This document shows positions 8,308-17,384 of a DNA stretch of 22,123 bases, piece by piece. The translations under genes and the position numbers were made by a program. The notes under the pieces were generated by a model, which was not told the origin of the DNA, did no database searches, and was given only the letters and a program-made list of their open reading frames with translations. The stretch's first letter is position 1, and each line of letters opens with the position of its first letter. The DNA is from Chara braunii (taxonomy: Eukaryota > Streptophyta > Charophyceae > Charales > Characeae): NCBI GenBank assembly GCA_003427395.1, contig BFEA01000190.1:566151-588273 (forward strand), given 5' to 3'.

Positions 8308-8436
8308 ATGGGGCTCCGTCCACTACTCTCCAGATGCAGAAAAGACAAAACTCATGGCGGTGTATCCTTCCATGTTGTAGCGGAATATTCACTCTCGTTT
8401 TGCACACATGTCGAGAGTAGTGGAGAGAGGCCCTAT
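8308..8436. mobile_element. MITE-like element, copy 2
   Basis: This 129-bp unit is homologous along its whole length to 5824-5951 in the same orientation. Shared blocks include TCCACTACTC, AAAGACAAAA, CATGGCG and TATTCACTCTCGTTTTGCAC. The ends (TATGGGGCTCC and GGCCCTA) are inverted. Both copies keep a short open frame on the minus strand containing CKTRVN. Confidence 0.72.
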
Positions 8437-8616
8437 TATGCCCTAAGATGTTGATGTATCCGACAGCAATTCCATCCATTCCAGAAAAAAAACAGAAGTG
8501 AGTAAGCCCTAAGAAAACGACACCGAACAGAGCTGCTATGGGAAAGAAGCGAAAACGTCCTTGGTGTCCCTAAAAACAGGAATCCCCCCCCCCAAAAAAA
8601 GACCGGATTGTAGCTC

Positions 8617-8750
8617 TGAAGAGGCCCGCTATGAACTTGTATTCGAACATTCGAGCTACTCCCACGGGGCCAGCTATAGACTTGTATTCGAGATGGCTGC
8701 AGCGACAACTCCCAGCAGGCCAGCTAGACTTGTATTCGAGATTAGGCTGG
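8617..8750. repeat. Three-copy 45-48-bp tandem repeat
   Basis: CTTGTATTCGA occurs at 8636, 8681 and 8729, each preceded by a GGCC(C/A)GCTA-like block. The first two spacings (45 and 48) are multiples of three, so the plus frame repeats the short motif LVFE. Confidence 0.75.
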
Positions 8751-8759
8751 GTTTGAGGA

Positions 8760-10065
8760 CGCGATACATGATCGACACGAAACTACAGAGCGCCGCTAAA
8801 AGACAAAACCGCCAGATGATACTCAATGAAACCACATGACCTAACTACAGACAATTTTGTTAGGTCTTCCATATTGTCACTGGTCTCATCCCTGTCATGT
8901 ATGTTCTTGGTCTTCAAGGATCTTCGGCCTTACTTATCATTCCCTGCACTGGCATCTCCAATCCACACTCCTGACTTTTCCTAGCTCCTCCTTTCTCTCT
9001 CTGTCTCTCCTTACCCTGTCTCCCCGCACTCTCTCACCATTTTCAAAGCGTGCAAGTTTGTGGTTGTGGCAGATGGGGGTGTCGGCACCTTGTGGTGAAA
9101 CACCCCAATGTGGTGCAGTGTAAAGAAAGGGACTCGAGAAGAAAGAAAAGAGAAACTGTGAAAAAAAGACAAAAGAAAGAACTGCACTGAGAAAGGCAAA
9201 AGGATGGTTTCTGTGTGCCTCATGCTGTCTGATGTTTTCTTTGTTTTGTTTTGTACAGTGTGCTCTTTTGTTTGATAGATATGTGACAATTTATAAGCAT
9301 CCTCTCCTTGCTTCCTGCCCCTCCTCACATCCTCTTTCTCCTCCTCTCCTTCCCCTTTCACACACTCACACCCCTTCAACTGAATGATGATCCCGGTATG
9401 GGTGCTGTTTTCTTCATCGGGTTTTCCTGTGGTTCTGCATCTATTCAACGGCAATCCATGTTGCTATGGTGTTTGATAGGGTTCAGGATGAATATAGGTC
9501 GTCAGAAACTCAACCGTGATGAAAAATTAGGCACCTTGAACGATGTGGATCACCTGAATACCACACAGTTTGTTTAGCATGAGTATCATGTTGCAGAAAC
9601 CTAGTGCATGGAACCTTGTGACATATGATAAACGTGCATCGCTCACCACAACTAAAGCATATGCATGCATGTGCTGAAAGAAAGCCAATCCGAAAAGATC
9701 TTGTGCCATATTCTTTTCTCTTTCGGCTGTCATGGATTCAGTAGGAAGTTGTATCTCAACAGTCTGGCAAGACCCTCAGCTGGCAGCAAGCTCTCCTTGC
9801 AGAAAAAGCACACACGTGTTATCAATTTGTGATGGCTTAACTATATGGGTGCCCGGTTTGAGAACCTGCAAGGTGTGCTTATCAATGCAGTGTTGTCACC
9901 CGACGCTGTTTAGGCCCAAAATGAACATGGTCCTTTCTTTAAATTGACTATTCCCTGTGTCTTGTTCTCATGTCTCACTTGGTTTCAACCAACAGCCTTT
10001 GGCAGCATGAAAGATACGAGTATGGAAATGAATTTGCAAGACGGCTTCGACGATGACTTGAAGGT

Positions 10066-10066
<1 letters not shown>
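8760..10066. other. Non-coding stretch with CT-rich segments and one hairpin
   Basis: Only short frames without motifs occur. Pyrimidine-rich segments lie near 8980-9030 and 9300-9370. A compact nested hairpin is present at 9076-9106: GGGGTGT pairs with ACACCCC, and inside it CACC pairs with GGTG around a TTGT loop. I see no gene. Confidence 0.5.
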
Positions 10067-10125
<59 letters not shown>

Positions 10126-10163
10126 GATATATTGTGACGATATATGTATATATATATATATCT
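10067..10163. repeat. Compound (CT)n-(TA)n microsatellite
   Basis: A CT run (10067-10108) passes directly into a TA run (to about 10130), and a second TA run ends at 10163. The reverse-strand Arg-Glu repeats predicted across it are artefacts. Confidence 0.97.
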
Positions 10164-10660
10164 GTGTGCAGAAGCACTAGCTGACCATTCAACTGTTTGG
10201 TTCTAGTGACCCTGGCATCTGGCTAAAAGCAAGGCTCAGAAACTTCAGGCTGATGTGACACTCTGACCGTGGTATTTATCTATATCTTACTTCTTATAAT
10301 AGCAAATCCGGGCCCAGCATAATGCCCCCTGCGGGCCCACGAAAAAAACCTGAACTGGAGGCGGTACCCTTGGGGTGCGCCGGGGCCTGGAATATTCCCG
10401 CTTTTTGTTTTTACCTTGTGCGCCATGAATCGGTTGCATCCCAATTCTGTTTGCCGCGTCCGCTTTGGGGTGCGTGTTCACATACAAGTCCATACACCCG
10501 ATTATGTTTGTTTCCTTGTTGTGTTGTGTTCTGGCTGCCATCTGTTTTTTCACTTCTTTTTGATGGGCTCTTTCGCATGGTGGCTTGGGTCAGTCACGGT
10601 GCTGCGCCCACATGTTTGAATACTAGTACACACCTAGCCAGATTTGATGTGGGCGTCATG
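10164..10660. other. No gene recognised
   Basis: A 144-codon ATG-initiated frame (10322-10756) exists on the plus strand but has no recognisable motif and runs into the CCGACC cluster. Short GGGCCC-containing inverted repeats occur near 10310-10340. Confidence 0.4.
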
Positions 10661-10664
10661 GTTG

Positions 10665-10740
10665 CATCCCTGCCGACTGCTGACCGTATTGCAGCCGACC
10701 AGCAGGGCCGATTGGTCGGTGGTCTGCCGACCAGTCAGAA
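10665..10740. repeat. CCGACC/GGTCGG inverted-repeat cluster, left
   Basis: CCGACCA and TGGTCGG pair around a short loop near 10697-10720, with further CCGAC and CCGACCAG copies on both sides. The cluster resembles the one at 11039-11125 on the other side of the G-rich tract. Confidence 0.7.
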
Positions 10741-10835
10741 AACAACCATCCACTAATTTGTTTTTCAGATCTGGGTTGGAAGCTGTACTGCGCTTGCTGA
10801 GTACAGCCCGAATCCGCTGAGAAACTTTTGGGGAT

Positions 10836-10995
10836 GCGGAGGTTGGGGGGAAGGGGGGGGTCTAGGGGGGTATAGGTGTGGTATAGGGGGTATTGAGGGG
10901 GGGNATGAGGGTGTTGGGGGGCGGTTTGTGGGGGTTGAGGGGGTGTATGGGGGTGTTTGGGGTGGGTACGGGGGTGTTCGTGGGGTTATTAGGGG
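10836..10995 (+). other. Strongly G-rich tract with many GGG runs (quadruplex potential)
   Basis: About 160 bp are dominated by runs of 3-8 G separated by short T/A/GT spacers (units such as GGGGGTGT, GGGGGTAT, GGGGTTG) with almost no C. Numerous overlapping G-quadruplexes are possible on the plus strand. An ambiguous base at 10904 suggests sequencing or assembly difficulty. No gene or fixed repeat period is visible. Confidence 0.88.
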
Positions 10996-11038
10996 TTCTG
11001 GACCCTTTTTTTTTTCTTTTTTTTTTTGGAGGGTGCCG

Positions 11039-11125
11039 ACGACCCCCGACCGGTAGATGCCGACCAGCCGACCGGTCGGCGGGTCGGCAGCCTACCAGTC
11101 AAGGGTCGCTGACGGTCGGGGTGTG
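11039..11125. repeat. CCGACC/GGTCGG palindrome cluster, right
   Basis: Positions 11058-11073 and 11074-11089 are reverse complements with a single mismatch and no loop, centred on GACCGGTC. Flanking GGTAG (11052-11056) and CTACC (11092-11096) extend the stem. The block sits between poly(T)-rich runs at about 11007-11029 and 11145-11155. Confidence 0.85.
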
Positions 11126-11576
11126 CAACACTGGTGGGCGTGCCCTTTTTTTTTTGAGTCTGAACACCGTCCTGTTCCACCTTCCTTCGCCCCAAGAGTC
11201 TGAGCGCCAGTGTCACATGCCAGAGTGGCGCAGACCAGAACCAAGAACTGACCTCTCAAAAATGGAGCAATGATAGCACAGCGGAAGACTGAAATACCAA
11301 CAATCAGACCCAATCACTGTCGTGACACAGACTGAACACCAACACCATCATCATCATGCAGTGTGAGGCACCTGGCGCCAAACACAGAGACGAAGGGCAC
11401 CAGGTAGGAACTCATACACGGATGAGGAGGAGGGAGGAGAGACAAAGGTGGGGGAGATATGGAGAATGCCACCAACTCAAGATGTCGTCGATACTGATCC
11501 AAAAAAATAGTCCCACCCACACATTGTCTCAGCCTCAATCTCAAGTCTGAATCCAACTGTCGCCAAATCCCAATGT

Positions 11577-11578
<2 letters not shown>

Positions 11579-11658
<80 letters not shown>
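11579..11658. repeat. (CT)n microsatellite in the LTR
   Basis: Eighty uninterrupted bases of alternating C and T. The predicted minus-strand Arg-Glu proteins across it are artefacts. Confidence 0.98.
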
Positions 11659-11661
<3 letters not shown>

Positions 11662-11740
11662 ACCGGATACAAACCTGCGAAAGGTGTTGCCTTGATGCAG
11701 GTACGGACACACGGAAGACGAAGCTGGAGCACTGGAGCCG

Positions 11741-12640
11741 ACAGGTAGGTCTTCAGGTGAGTCCCCTGGCCTCCGCCATAGCCCAGTCCCTCTCTCTCTC
11801 TCTCCTCTGCTGCGAGGTACTGCAGCTACGCTATGCTAGCGCTGAAGCCCTACTGCTATCATCGACTACAGCTACTACTACGAAGAGTACCTAGTGAATG
11901 CGTGAAGAATGTGTGTCTCAAACTGAGGCCGACCAGCTATATGTAGTGCTGGTCCGGCCTCAGGCATGGCCTTGGCGCCTAAACGCGGCGCCTCCAAAAG
12001 GTATCGTGGAGGTCTGGTGCCTAAACTGGTGCCCAAACGGTACCGTGGCCTGCGGGTGGCACCCAGGGCCTGTGCCCTCTGGAAATGGCGCCCAGGGCCT
12101 GAAACGGCGTGCAGGGCTTGTGCCTCCTGGTGGAAATGCGCCCAGGACCTGCGGGTGGCGCCCAGGGCCTGTGCCCTTTGGAAATGGCGACAGGTAGGTC
12201 TTCAGGTAAGTCCCCTGGCCTCCGCCATAGCCCAGTCCGTCTCTCTCTCTCTCTCCTCTGCTGCGAGGTACTGCAGCTGCGCTATGCTGGCGCTGAAGCC
12301 CTACTGCTATCATCGACTACAGCTACTGCTACGAAGAGTACCTAGTGAATGCGTGAAGAATGCGTGTCTCAAACTGAGGCTGACCAGCTATATGTAGTGC
12401 TGGTCCGGCCTCAGGCGTGGCCTTGGCGCCTAAACACGGCGCCCCCCAAAGGTATTGTGGAGGTCTGGTGCCTAAACTGGTGCCCAAACGGTACGGTGGC
12501 CTGCGGGTGGCGCCCAGGGCCTGTGCCCTCTGGAAATGGCGCCCAGGGCCTGAAACGGCGTGCAGGGCTTGTGCCTCCTGGTGGAAATGCGCCCAGGACC
12601 TGAAACGACGCCCAGGGCCCGTGCTCCCTGCTGCAGGCCC
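11741..12640. repeat. ~450-bp tandem duplication inside the LTR
   Basis: ACAGGTAGGTCTTCAGGT begins one copy at 11741 and the next at 12190. Identity continues with few differences through about 12152 and 12601. A 2-bp length change in a short CT run gives a period of 449-451. Each copy contains GC-rich GCCCAGGGCCTG sub-repeats (a ~98-bp sub-period in copy 1, at about 12051 and 12149). The high identity suggests a recent duplication. Open frames in both copies encode the same low-information peptide and are not evidence of a gene. Confidence 0.92.
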
Positions 12641-12735
12641 AATTGGGCCTCTAACTGGGGGCCTGGCGCTAGTGAAACGACGTGCCAGGCCTGGTACTAC
12701 TCGGCCTACTGGTCCTGCTAACCATGCTAACCCTG

Positions 12736-14360
12736 CTAACCCTGCAAACCCCCTAGGCCTATGGACCGGGTCGAGTGAGGGGCCCGTGTGGAACAGAGAA
12801 TGCCACACACTCCCCTCCTTGAAAGACCGAGCTTTACCTGCGAGGGCGAAGCTGTCTGTCGGAGGAAGGGATCGAAGTCCGGGTGGGAGGGGCAGGTTGT
12901 GCAGCTTCCTTCGCTAGCCGTTGTCGCTCGTGGTGGGAGTAGATCAGTGGTGTGGATGCTTGCAAGTCTGCGCGTGAAATCCACTGTGTCGTCGTGGTCG
13001 CAACCCTTAAATGTGACCTTGTACTGCATCGGCTTGTTGTCATACTTGCGGTGGGTGACGATGCGATTGATCTCCTGATGACCATCCATGGAAGGAGGGT
13101 CCTGCGATCGTCGGCCCGGGAAGTCGTCGCTCTTGGCTGGTGTGTACGTAAACAGCTTGGAGGCGCGGAAGACCGGGTGGACCGGAAGATGCGGCGGGAT
13201 GTTGATCACAAAGGATGGGCCATCGAGCTCGTCGCCCTCGGATGATGTGACGGTCCATGGTCCAAACCACTTGGGGAGTAGCTTGCGCGAAACATCTTGC
13301 TCGAGCGCAAACTCTTCTGTGGAGACCCAGACAAGGTCACCGGCGCGGATAGGACATGGCATGCGACGCCGATTGGCTTGCTGCTGCATGCAGACTTGAG
13401 CCCTTTGCATGTTGCGCGGGCTTGGGGCAGTAAGTCCTGGTACTTCCGAATGGAGGCGAGAGAGCAAGGGGCGTCAATGTCGGCAGCCTGTGGGAATACA
13501 AGATCAGATACGGCCTTTTGGACCACCATGGTGCAACTCAAATGGAGTCACGCTGATCGCCAAATGCAATAAAGTGTTGTAGGCGAACTCGATGTCGGGG
13601 AGGTGGTCAACCCAATCCTTCTGGTCCGCACGGATGAGCATACATAGCATCATTTCAGCGGTTCGATGTGCCCGCTCCATTTGCCCGTCCGTTTGTGGAT
13701 GCCGAGCCGAACTCGGTTTCATTTCGGTGTCGGACTCCTTCATGAGGGAAGTCCAAAATGCCGACATGAAACGAGTGTCGCTGACGATGTCCTCCGGAAT
13801 GCCGTGGCTGAAAATCCAGCCGGTCTGCAAGAATCGCGTGAGCTCGGGAGCTGTGGCGCGATACTTGCAAGGAAGAAATTGCGTGTACTTCCTAAAGCGG
13901 CCAACGATCGTTAGAATGTCGTAGTGCCCGAACTGATTGCGGGGGAACGGACCGGTGACGTCCACAGCAATGGAGAGGCCGGGTTCCCGAGGGATAGGCA
14001 ACAGGCGCAACTCGCCATAGGGGTTGCGGTTGCGGGGTTTGCTTCGTTGGCAAACTTCGCAAGATTTGGAATACCGACTGACATCGGTAATGAGGTCGGG
14101 CTACCGAAATCGTTGTCGAAGTCTTGCGATCGTACGGTTGACTCCGAAGTGGCCGGCGAGTCGCGAGTCGTGGTAGTTGCCAAGAAGGCGAGTCCGTAAT
14201 CGACGGTCTTGTGGGACGCATAGCAAGTTCTTGCCTCGTGAATGGAGAAGCAAGTAACCGTCGACGATGCGGTAGTGGTTGGTCGGCGGGTGATCCGAAG
14301 AAAGTTGCTTGTAAAGAGTGGCGTCTTCGGAATCGGACTTGCATGCGCGTACAAATGCTG
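12736..14360 (-). pseudogene. Gypsy integrase with GPY/F and chromodomain-like tail
   Basis: The integrase would insert element cDNA into the genome. In the minus direction it shows HDSRLAGHFG and CEVCQRSK (HHCC finger), VDVTGPFPRNQFGHYD (first catalytic Asp), VSDTRFMSAFW (second Asp, apparently short of two residues usual between SD and RF), and HPQTDGQMER (catalytic Glu). Then come EFAYNT, KLLPKWFGPW (GPY/F) and, about 60 residues on, IVTHRKY-QYKVTFKG-DHDDTVDF, a chromodomain-like fold. Damage: Trp-to-TAG stop at 14101-14103, stop at 13504-13506, and two compensating frameshifts around 13520 and 13415. The frame runs 23 codons into the 3' LTR before stopping at 12736-12738. Confidence 0.85.
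12808..12822 (-). other. Polypurine tract
   Basis: The minus strand reads TCAAGGAGGGGAGTG immediately before the LTR end at 12807. This is the expected site for priming plus-strand DNA synthesis in an LTR retrotransposon. It lies within the end of the open pol frame. Confidence 0.75.
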
Positions 14361-14771
14361 CTGAAGGTCGTCGTCGAAGTTGAATGCGTGATGGATTGCT
14401 GCGCAAAGATCTGATCTTTGTGAGAGAGCATCTGCGGCTCGGTTGGATAGACCCGAAATGTGCTTCAGTGTGAAGTCGAATAGGTTGATGAAGTACATCC
14501 ACTGAGCAACAGTGCTACTCACCGTGTCTTGTGTCTTGTAGTAGGTCAATGGGTTGTTATCCGTCGTTGCCCAAGTGAACCTACGACGCCCGAGGAGGAA
14601 GTTTTGCCAGCGCTCAAGTATCGTGACGAAAGTGAGCAACTCCTTCCGCGCATCATCAATCGAGTTGATGGGTGGCACCTTTTGGCTGGAGTACTCAACT
14701 GGATGCCAATCTACTTCGTCATGTTGTTTCAAAACTGCACTAGTGCCATAGCCGGAAGCGTCTGTGGTCAC
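14340..14771 (-). pseudogene. Gypsy RNase H domain
   Basis: RNase H removes the RNA strand during reverse transcription. The minus frame begins at TTDASGYGTSAVL (first catalytic Asp), then KELLTF (Glu), WATTDNNPLTYY (Asp, where TDHQ is usual) and LSNRAADALSQR (last Asp region), so the four catalytic positions appear intact. It is cut off from RT by a TGA at 14772-14774, and a frameshift near 14350 separates it from the integrase linker, where YAHASPIPK changes to ACKSDSED in the next frame. Confidence 0.86.
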
Positions 14772-14774
14772 TCA

Positions 14775-15720
14775 CGTTGGCAAGGTGGGATTGTAGATAC
14801 TCAAGACGGGAGCGAGAAGCAACACCGTCATCAATTTTTGGAACAAACTCCGGACTTTGTCGGTGATGGGGAAGAGCACTTTTGGCGATTGTATTTTCGA
14901 CAAAGGTGCGGCGATCCGTGCGTATCTGCCGATGAAGCGTTGATAATACCCGACCAATCCCATGAAAGAACGAACTTCCGTGGTGTTGGTCAGGTCCGGC
15001 CAATCTTGAATGGCCTTGATCTTGTCCGCGAGCGGACAGAGTCCCTGCGGCGTCATAAAGTGGCCTAAGTACTTCAGCTCTTGTTGTGTGAATTCCCACT
15101 TGGCTCGATTGGCCTTGTACTTGGTCGTACATAACCTGTGCAGAACGGCGCGTAGATGCGCGAGGTGCTCGTCCAAAGTCCAGCTATACACCAAAATGTC
15201 GCCGTAGATGAGCACGAACCGGTCCAACATGTTGCAGAATTTCGTCATCATTGCCACTTGAAAGGTGGCTGGGGCATTGGTGAGGCCGAATGGCATTACG
15301 ACCCACTCGAAGTGCCCGTATTGCATTTTGAACGCGGTCTCGTACCGATCTCGTGGATGGATCTCAATTTGGCGGTATCCCAACTTGAGGCCCGACTTGG
15401 AGAAGTACGTGGCGCTGCCCAAACGTTTGAGAAGATTGTCGATTCGCGGGAGCGGGACAGCATTCTTAATGGTTTGCCTGTAAGTTTGCGGTAGTCAATG
15501 CATAGTCGCAGTTCCTTGTTCTTCTTTCGGACGAAGAGAACGGGTGCACCGTAGGGCAAGCAGCTAGGCGAATCCAGCCCTTGGCAATGAGGTCGCCGAG
15601 TTGCGTTCGAAGCACTTTTCCTCCTCGCTCATGCGGTAAATACATCTGCGCGGAGGTACGGCCCCGTCTTCGAGAATGTTCTCGTGACGAATTGGCCGAT
15701 CTGGTACGATTCCAGCGGGA
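14775..15720 (-). pseudogene. Gypsy reverse transcriptase with a broken YxDD box
   Basis: RT copies element RNA into cDNA. In order the minus strand shows PIRHENILEDGAVPP, IYRMSEEE, KVLRTQLGDLIAKGWIRL, YGAPVLFVRKKNKELRLCID, NAVPLPRIDNLLKRL, SATYFSKSGLKLGYRQIEI (motif A; the catalytic Asp of SKxDL is read as Ser-Gly), VMPFGLTNAPATFQ (motif B) and LIYGDILVYS (motif C). Motif C should be Y-x-D-D, but at 15195-15206 only Y-G-D is left before I, consistent with loss of one codon. LKYLGHFMTPQGL and VRSFMGLVGYYQRFIGRYA follow normally. Frame changes lie near 15640, 15555 and 15472. Confidence 0.9.
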
Positions 15721-16471
15721 TTGGACATTCATCCGTAAGATTGAACTTCGTCCATGGCTGGTTCGGCTGTCCGGCTTCCGACACTGGTTTCGCCTTCTTC
15801 TTTCGTGTGTTGTTGCGTCGCGGCGGAAGGGCGTTGATTAGGTCTCCTTCACTTGACGTTGGAGTCAACACCGGGTCTTCGTTTTGTCCACTTGATTGGA
15901 CTGCAGCGACGAGCTGCATCCGTTGTCCTTTACCTTTCTCCACAAAATTTGGCTGGCCTTCCCGTTCGTTGGTGGCACACCGATTGGTTTGGACGAGGGA
16001 GCGAGCTTGAGTTACATTTGTGTCGAAATCTTTGTAGTCCTCCAGTCGTCCAAGTGCTTGGGTCAAGGAGTTGACCGATCGTTTGAAAAACTTGCGTCTA
16101 ACGTGTGTGAAAGGTATGTTCAGATCCGGAATGGCAACGATCTTTTGCTATTCGGTCAACCATTCATGCGTCCGCTGGCTCCCTTGGTACATTTGGAAGA
16201 CTTTGTTGATGCCCTTGGTGACCTCATCGTGTACGATGAACTGTGCTTTCCACAGAGCTTCCACTGTGTCCCAGTCCAACTTGGTGTGCAAGTGGTCCAT
16301 GTTGACTCCTTCCTTAACTGCGAGGTGGTTGAGCCAGACTTGGCACGCACCTGTGGTGTTGAGGTAGAGTGTCACGAGCTTAAGGTGTTCCGGGACACTG
16401 CGGAAACTTAATTCCGCAGCCTTGCCACCATGCAAGTGGGTCCTGCTTGGTGTAGTCGTCGAACTTCTCAA
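15629..16471 (-). pseudogene. gag, C-terminal part, and gag-pol junction without visible protease
   Basis: One minus frame is open from 16471 to 15629 except for a TAG (probably from Trp) at 16148-16150. It reads FRSVPEHLKLVTLYL, then GACQVWLNHLAVKEG and LDWDTVEALWKAQFIV, a retrotransposon gag (capsid-like) pattern. EWLTE-stop-QKIVAIPDLNI follows, and a basic, low-complexity tail with RKKKAKP. Only about 110 residues separate the end of the capsid-like part from the RT N-terminus. I find no CCHC zinc knuckle and no D(S/T)G aspartic protease there, so that module has probably been deleted. Confidence 0.75.
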
Positions 16472-16816
16472 TGTTGAAGTTTGGCATCTTGTACGGACGC
16501 GGGGCGCCGTTGCCGGCTGGTTGCTGCTGCATCGCGAGGACGTCGGTCTTCAGCATGGTGAGCTGTTGGCTAATCGTTGCTGGTCCCACGAACGTGTCCA
16601 GGTTGCCAATTGTGGCGACCACATGGTCAATTAGTTGCTCCAGCTCTCGCGTTGATTGCTCGCTGCTACTAGGTTCGGCGTTTGCTGAAGCGGCATCGTC
16701 ATGTTCCAACTGGTCAAGACGCGGATTGAAGCTGCGATTCGTATGACTCTGCATGTCTCAAGTTTCATTGATGACACGCTCGAGCCTCTGTAACTCGTGC
16801 TGCTGCCAATTGCAGG
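16380..16816 (-). pseudogene. gag, middle part
   Basis: The minus frame gives LQRLERVINET, a stop near 16757, then MQSHTNRSFNPRLDQLEHDD, a helical segment with LEQLIDHVVATIGNLD and MLKTDVLAMQQQ, and YKMPNFNIEKFDDYTKQDPL followed by AWWQ. This is the typical start of a retrotransposon capsid domain (F-G-x-D-P-x-x-W-like). A frameshift near 16430 moves the reading to the next gag frame. Confidence 0.7.
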
Positions 16817-17384
16817 TCAGCAGGAGTCTCGCAATGAGCTTCGAGATTTCATCCTTTGTCTTCTCTTCTGCCGACGGTTGGCTGTGACCGTCCATCGGGG
16901 CAAAATGCCAACCGCGCAGTGTGGCTGCGTACTCCAGCTCTTGCTGCTGCAGGCTTGCCGAAGCTTCTTGTCGGAGGCGCTGGACTGCATTTGCTGCTGC
17001 CGACGTTGAGCTTCAGCGGCTTCCTGCTGCCGCCGTAGCAATTCAGCTGCGGCCTCGGCCTGCCGCTGTTCCTCTTCGGCCACCAGCTTGCTGAAGGCGA
17101 CGATGCGGGTGGCAAAGTCCGAGATGGACTCGCCGGGCTGTTGGCCTGTCATGCCTTGGAGTATGGGACTTCCAAGTCCCTGTTCCCCACCGGAACTGCC
17201 AACCTGTGAGACTACGGCACCTCCGGCGGCGGCTGACGTGGCCATGGTTGTGGCCGGTGTCGGCTGCGGTGTCTGGAGGACTGGTTGCGGTTTTGGCTCC
17301 TGCGGGAACAGCGCCCTGCTGTTGAGCGGCGATTCTAGACTGCACCTGAGCATTCAGGCTGCTGACGTGGCACTGTGTTGACAT
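16817..17384 (-). pseudogene. gag, N-terminal part with coiled coil
   Basis: An ATG at 17384 (MSTQCHVSSLNAQVQSR) is a plausible gag start, and it lies inside the 15-bp minisatellite. After a frame change near 17290 the frame continues as a Pro/Ala/Gly-rich linker, then SISDFATRIVAFSKLVAEEE and a Glu/Gln/Ala/Arg-rich heptad region (RQQEAAEAQRRQQQ) expected to form a coiled coil. Codon-like structure fades toward 16880. Function is inferred from position ahead of the capsid-like segment. Confidence 0.6.

Larger units (their letters stand above)
11211..12807 (-). repeat. 3' LTR of the gypsy element (1,597 bp)
   Basis: In plus coordinates it starts TGTCACATGCCAGAGTGGC and ends GAATGCCACA, so it has TG...CA ends. 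The first ~50 bp recur beside the primer-binding site at 18356-18405, which is the expected position of the other LTR, and the purine tract lies immediately outside 12807. It contains an 80-bp CT microsatellite and a ~450-bp tandem duplication, which account for its unusual length next to the 670-bp solo LTR of the same family. The terminal GTGTGG-(11 nt)-CCACAC hairpin is shared with the solo LTR. Confidence 0.82.

Noticed and set aside
9076-9106. Hairpin as a transcription terminator
   Set aside because: No T-run follows it, no gene precedes it, and the setting is eukaryotic.
11477-11732. Minus-strand frames rich in Arg-Glu repeats (also at 9968-10192)
   Set aside because: They are translations of (CT)n microsatellites and overlap in several frames.
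11898-12603. Two near-identical plus-strand ORFs in the LTR
   Set aside because: They result from the 450-bp tandem duplication, lie antisense to the element and have no recognisable domain.
13911-14771. 286-codon minus-strand frame as one intact protein
   Set aside because: Only its first ~140 codons are RNase H; after the frameshift near 14350 the true coding frame moves to another phase and the rest is an out-of-frame shadow.
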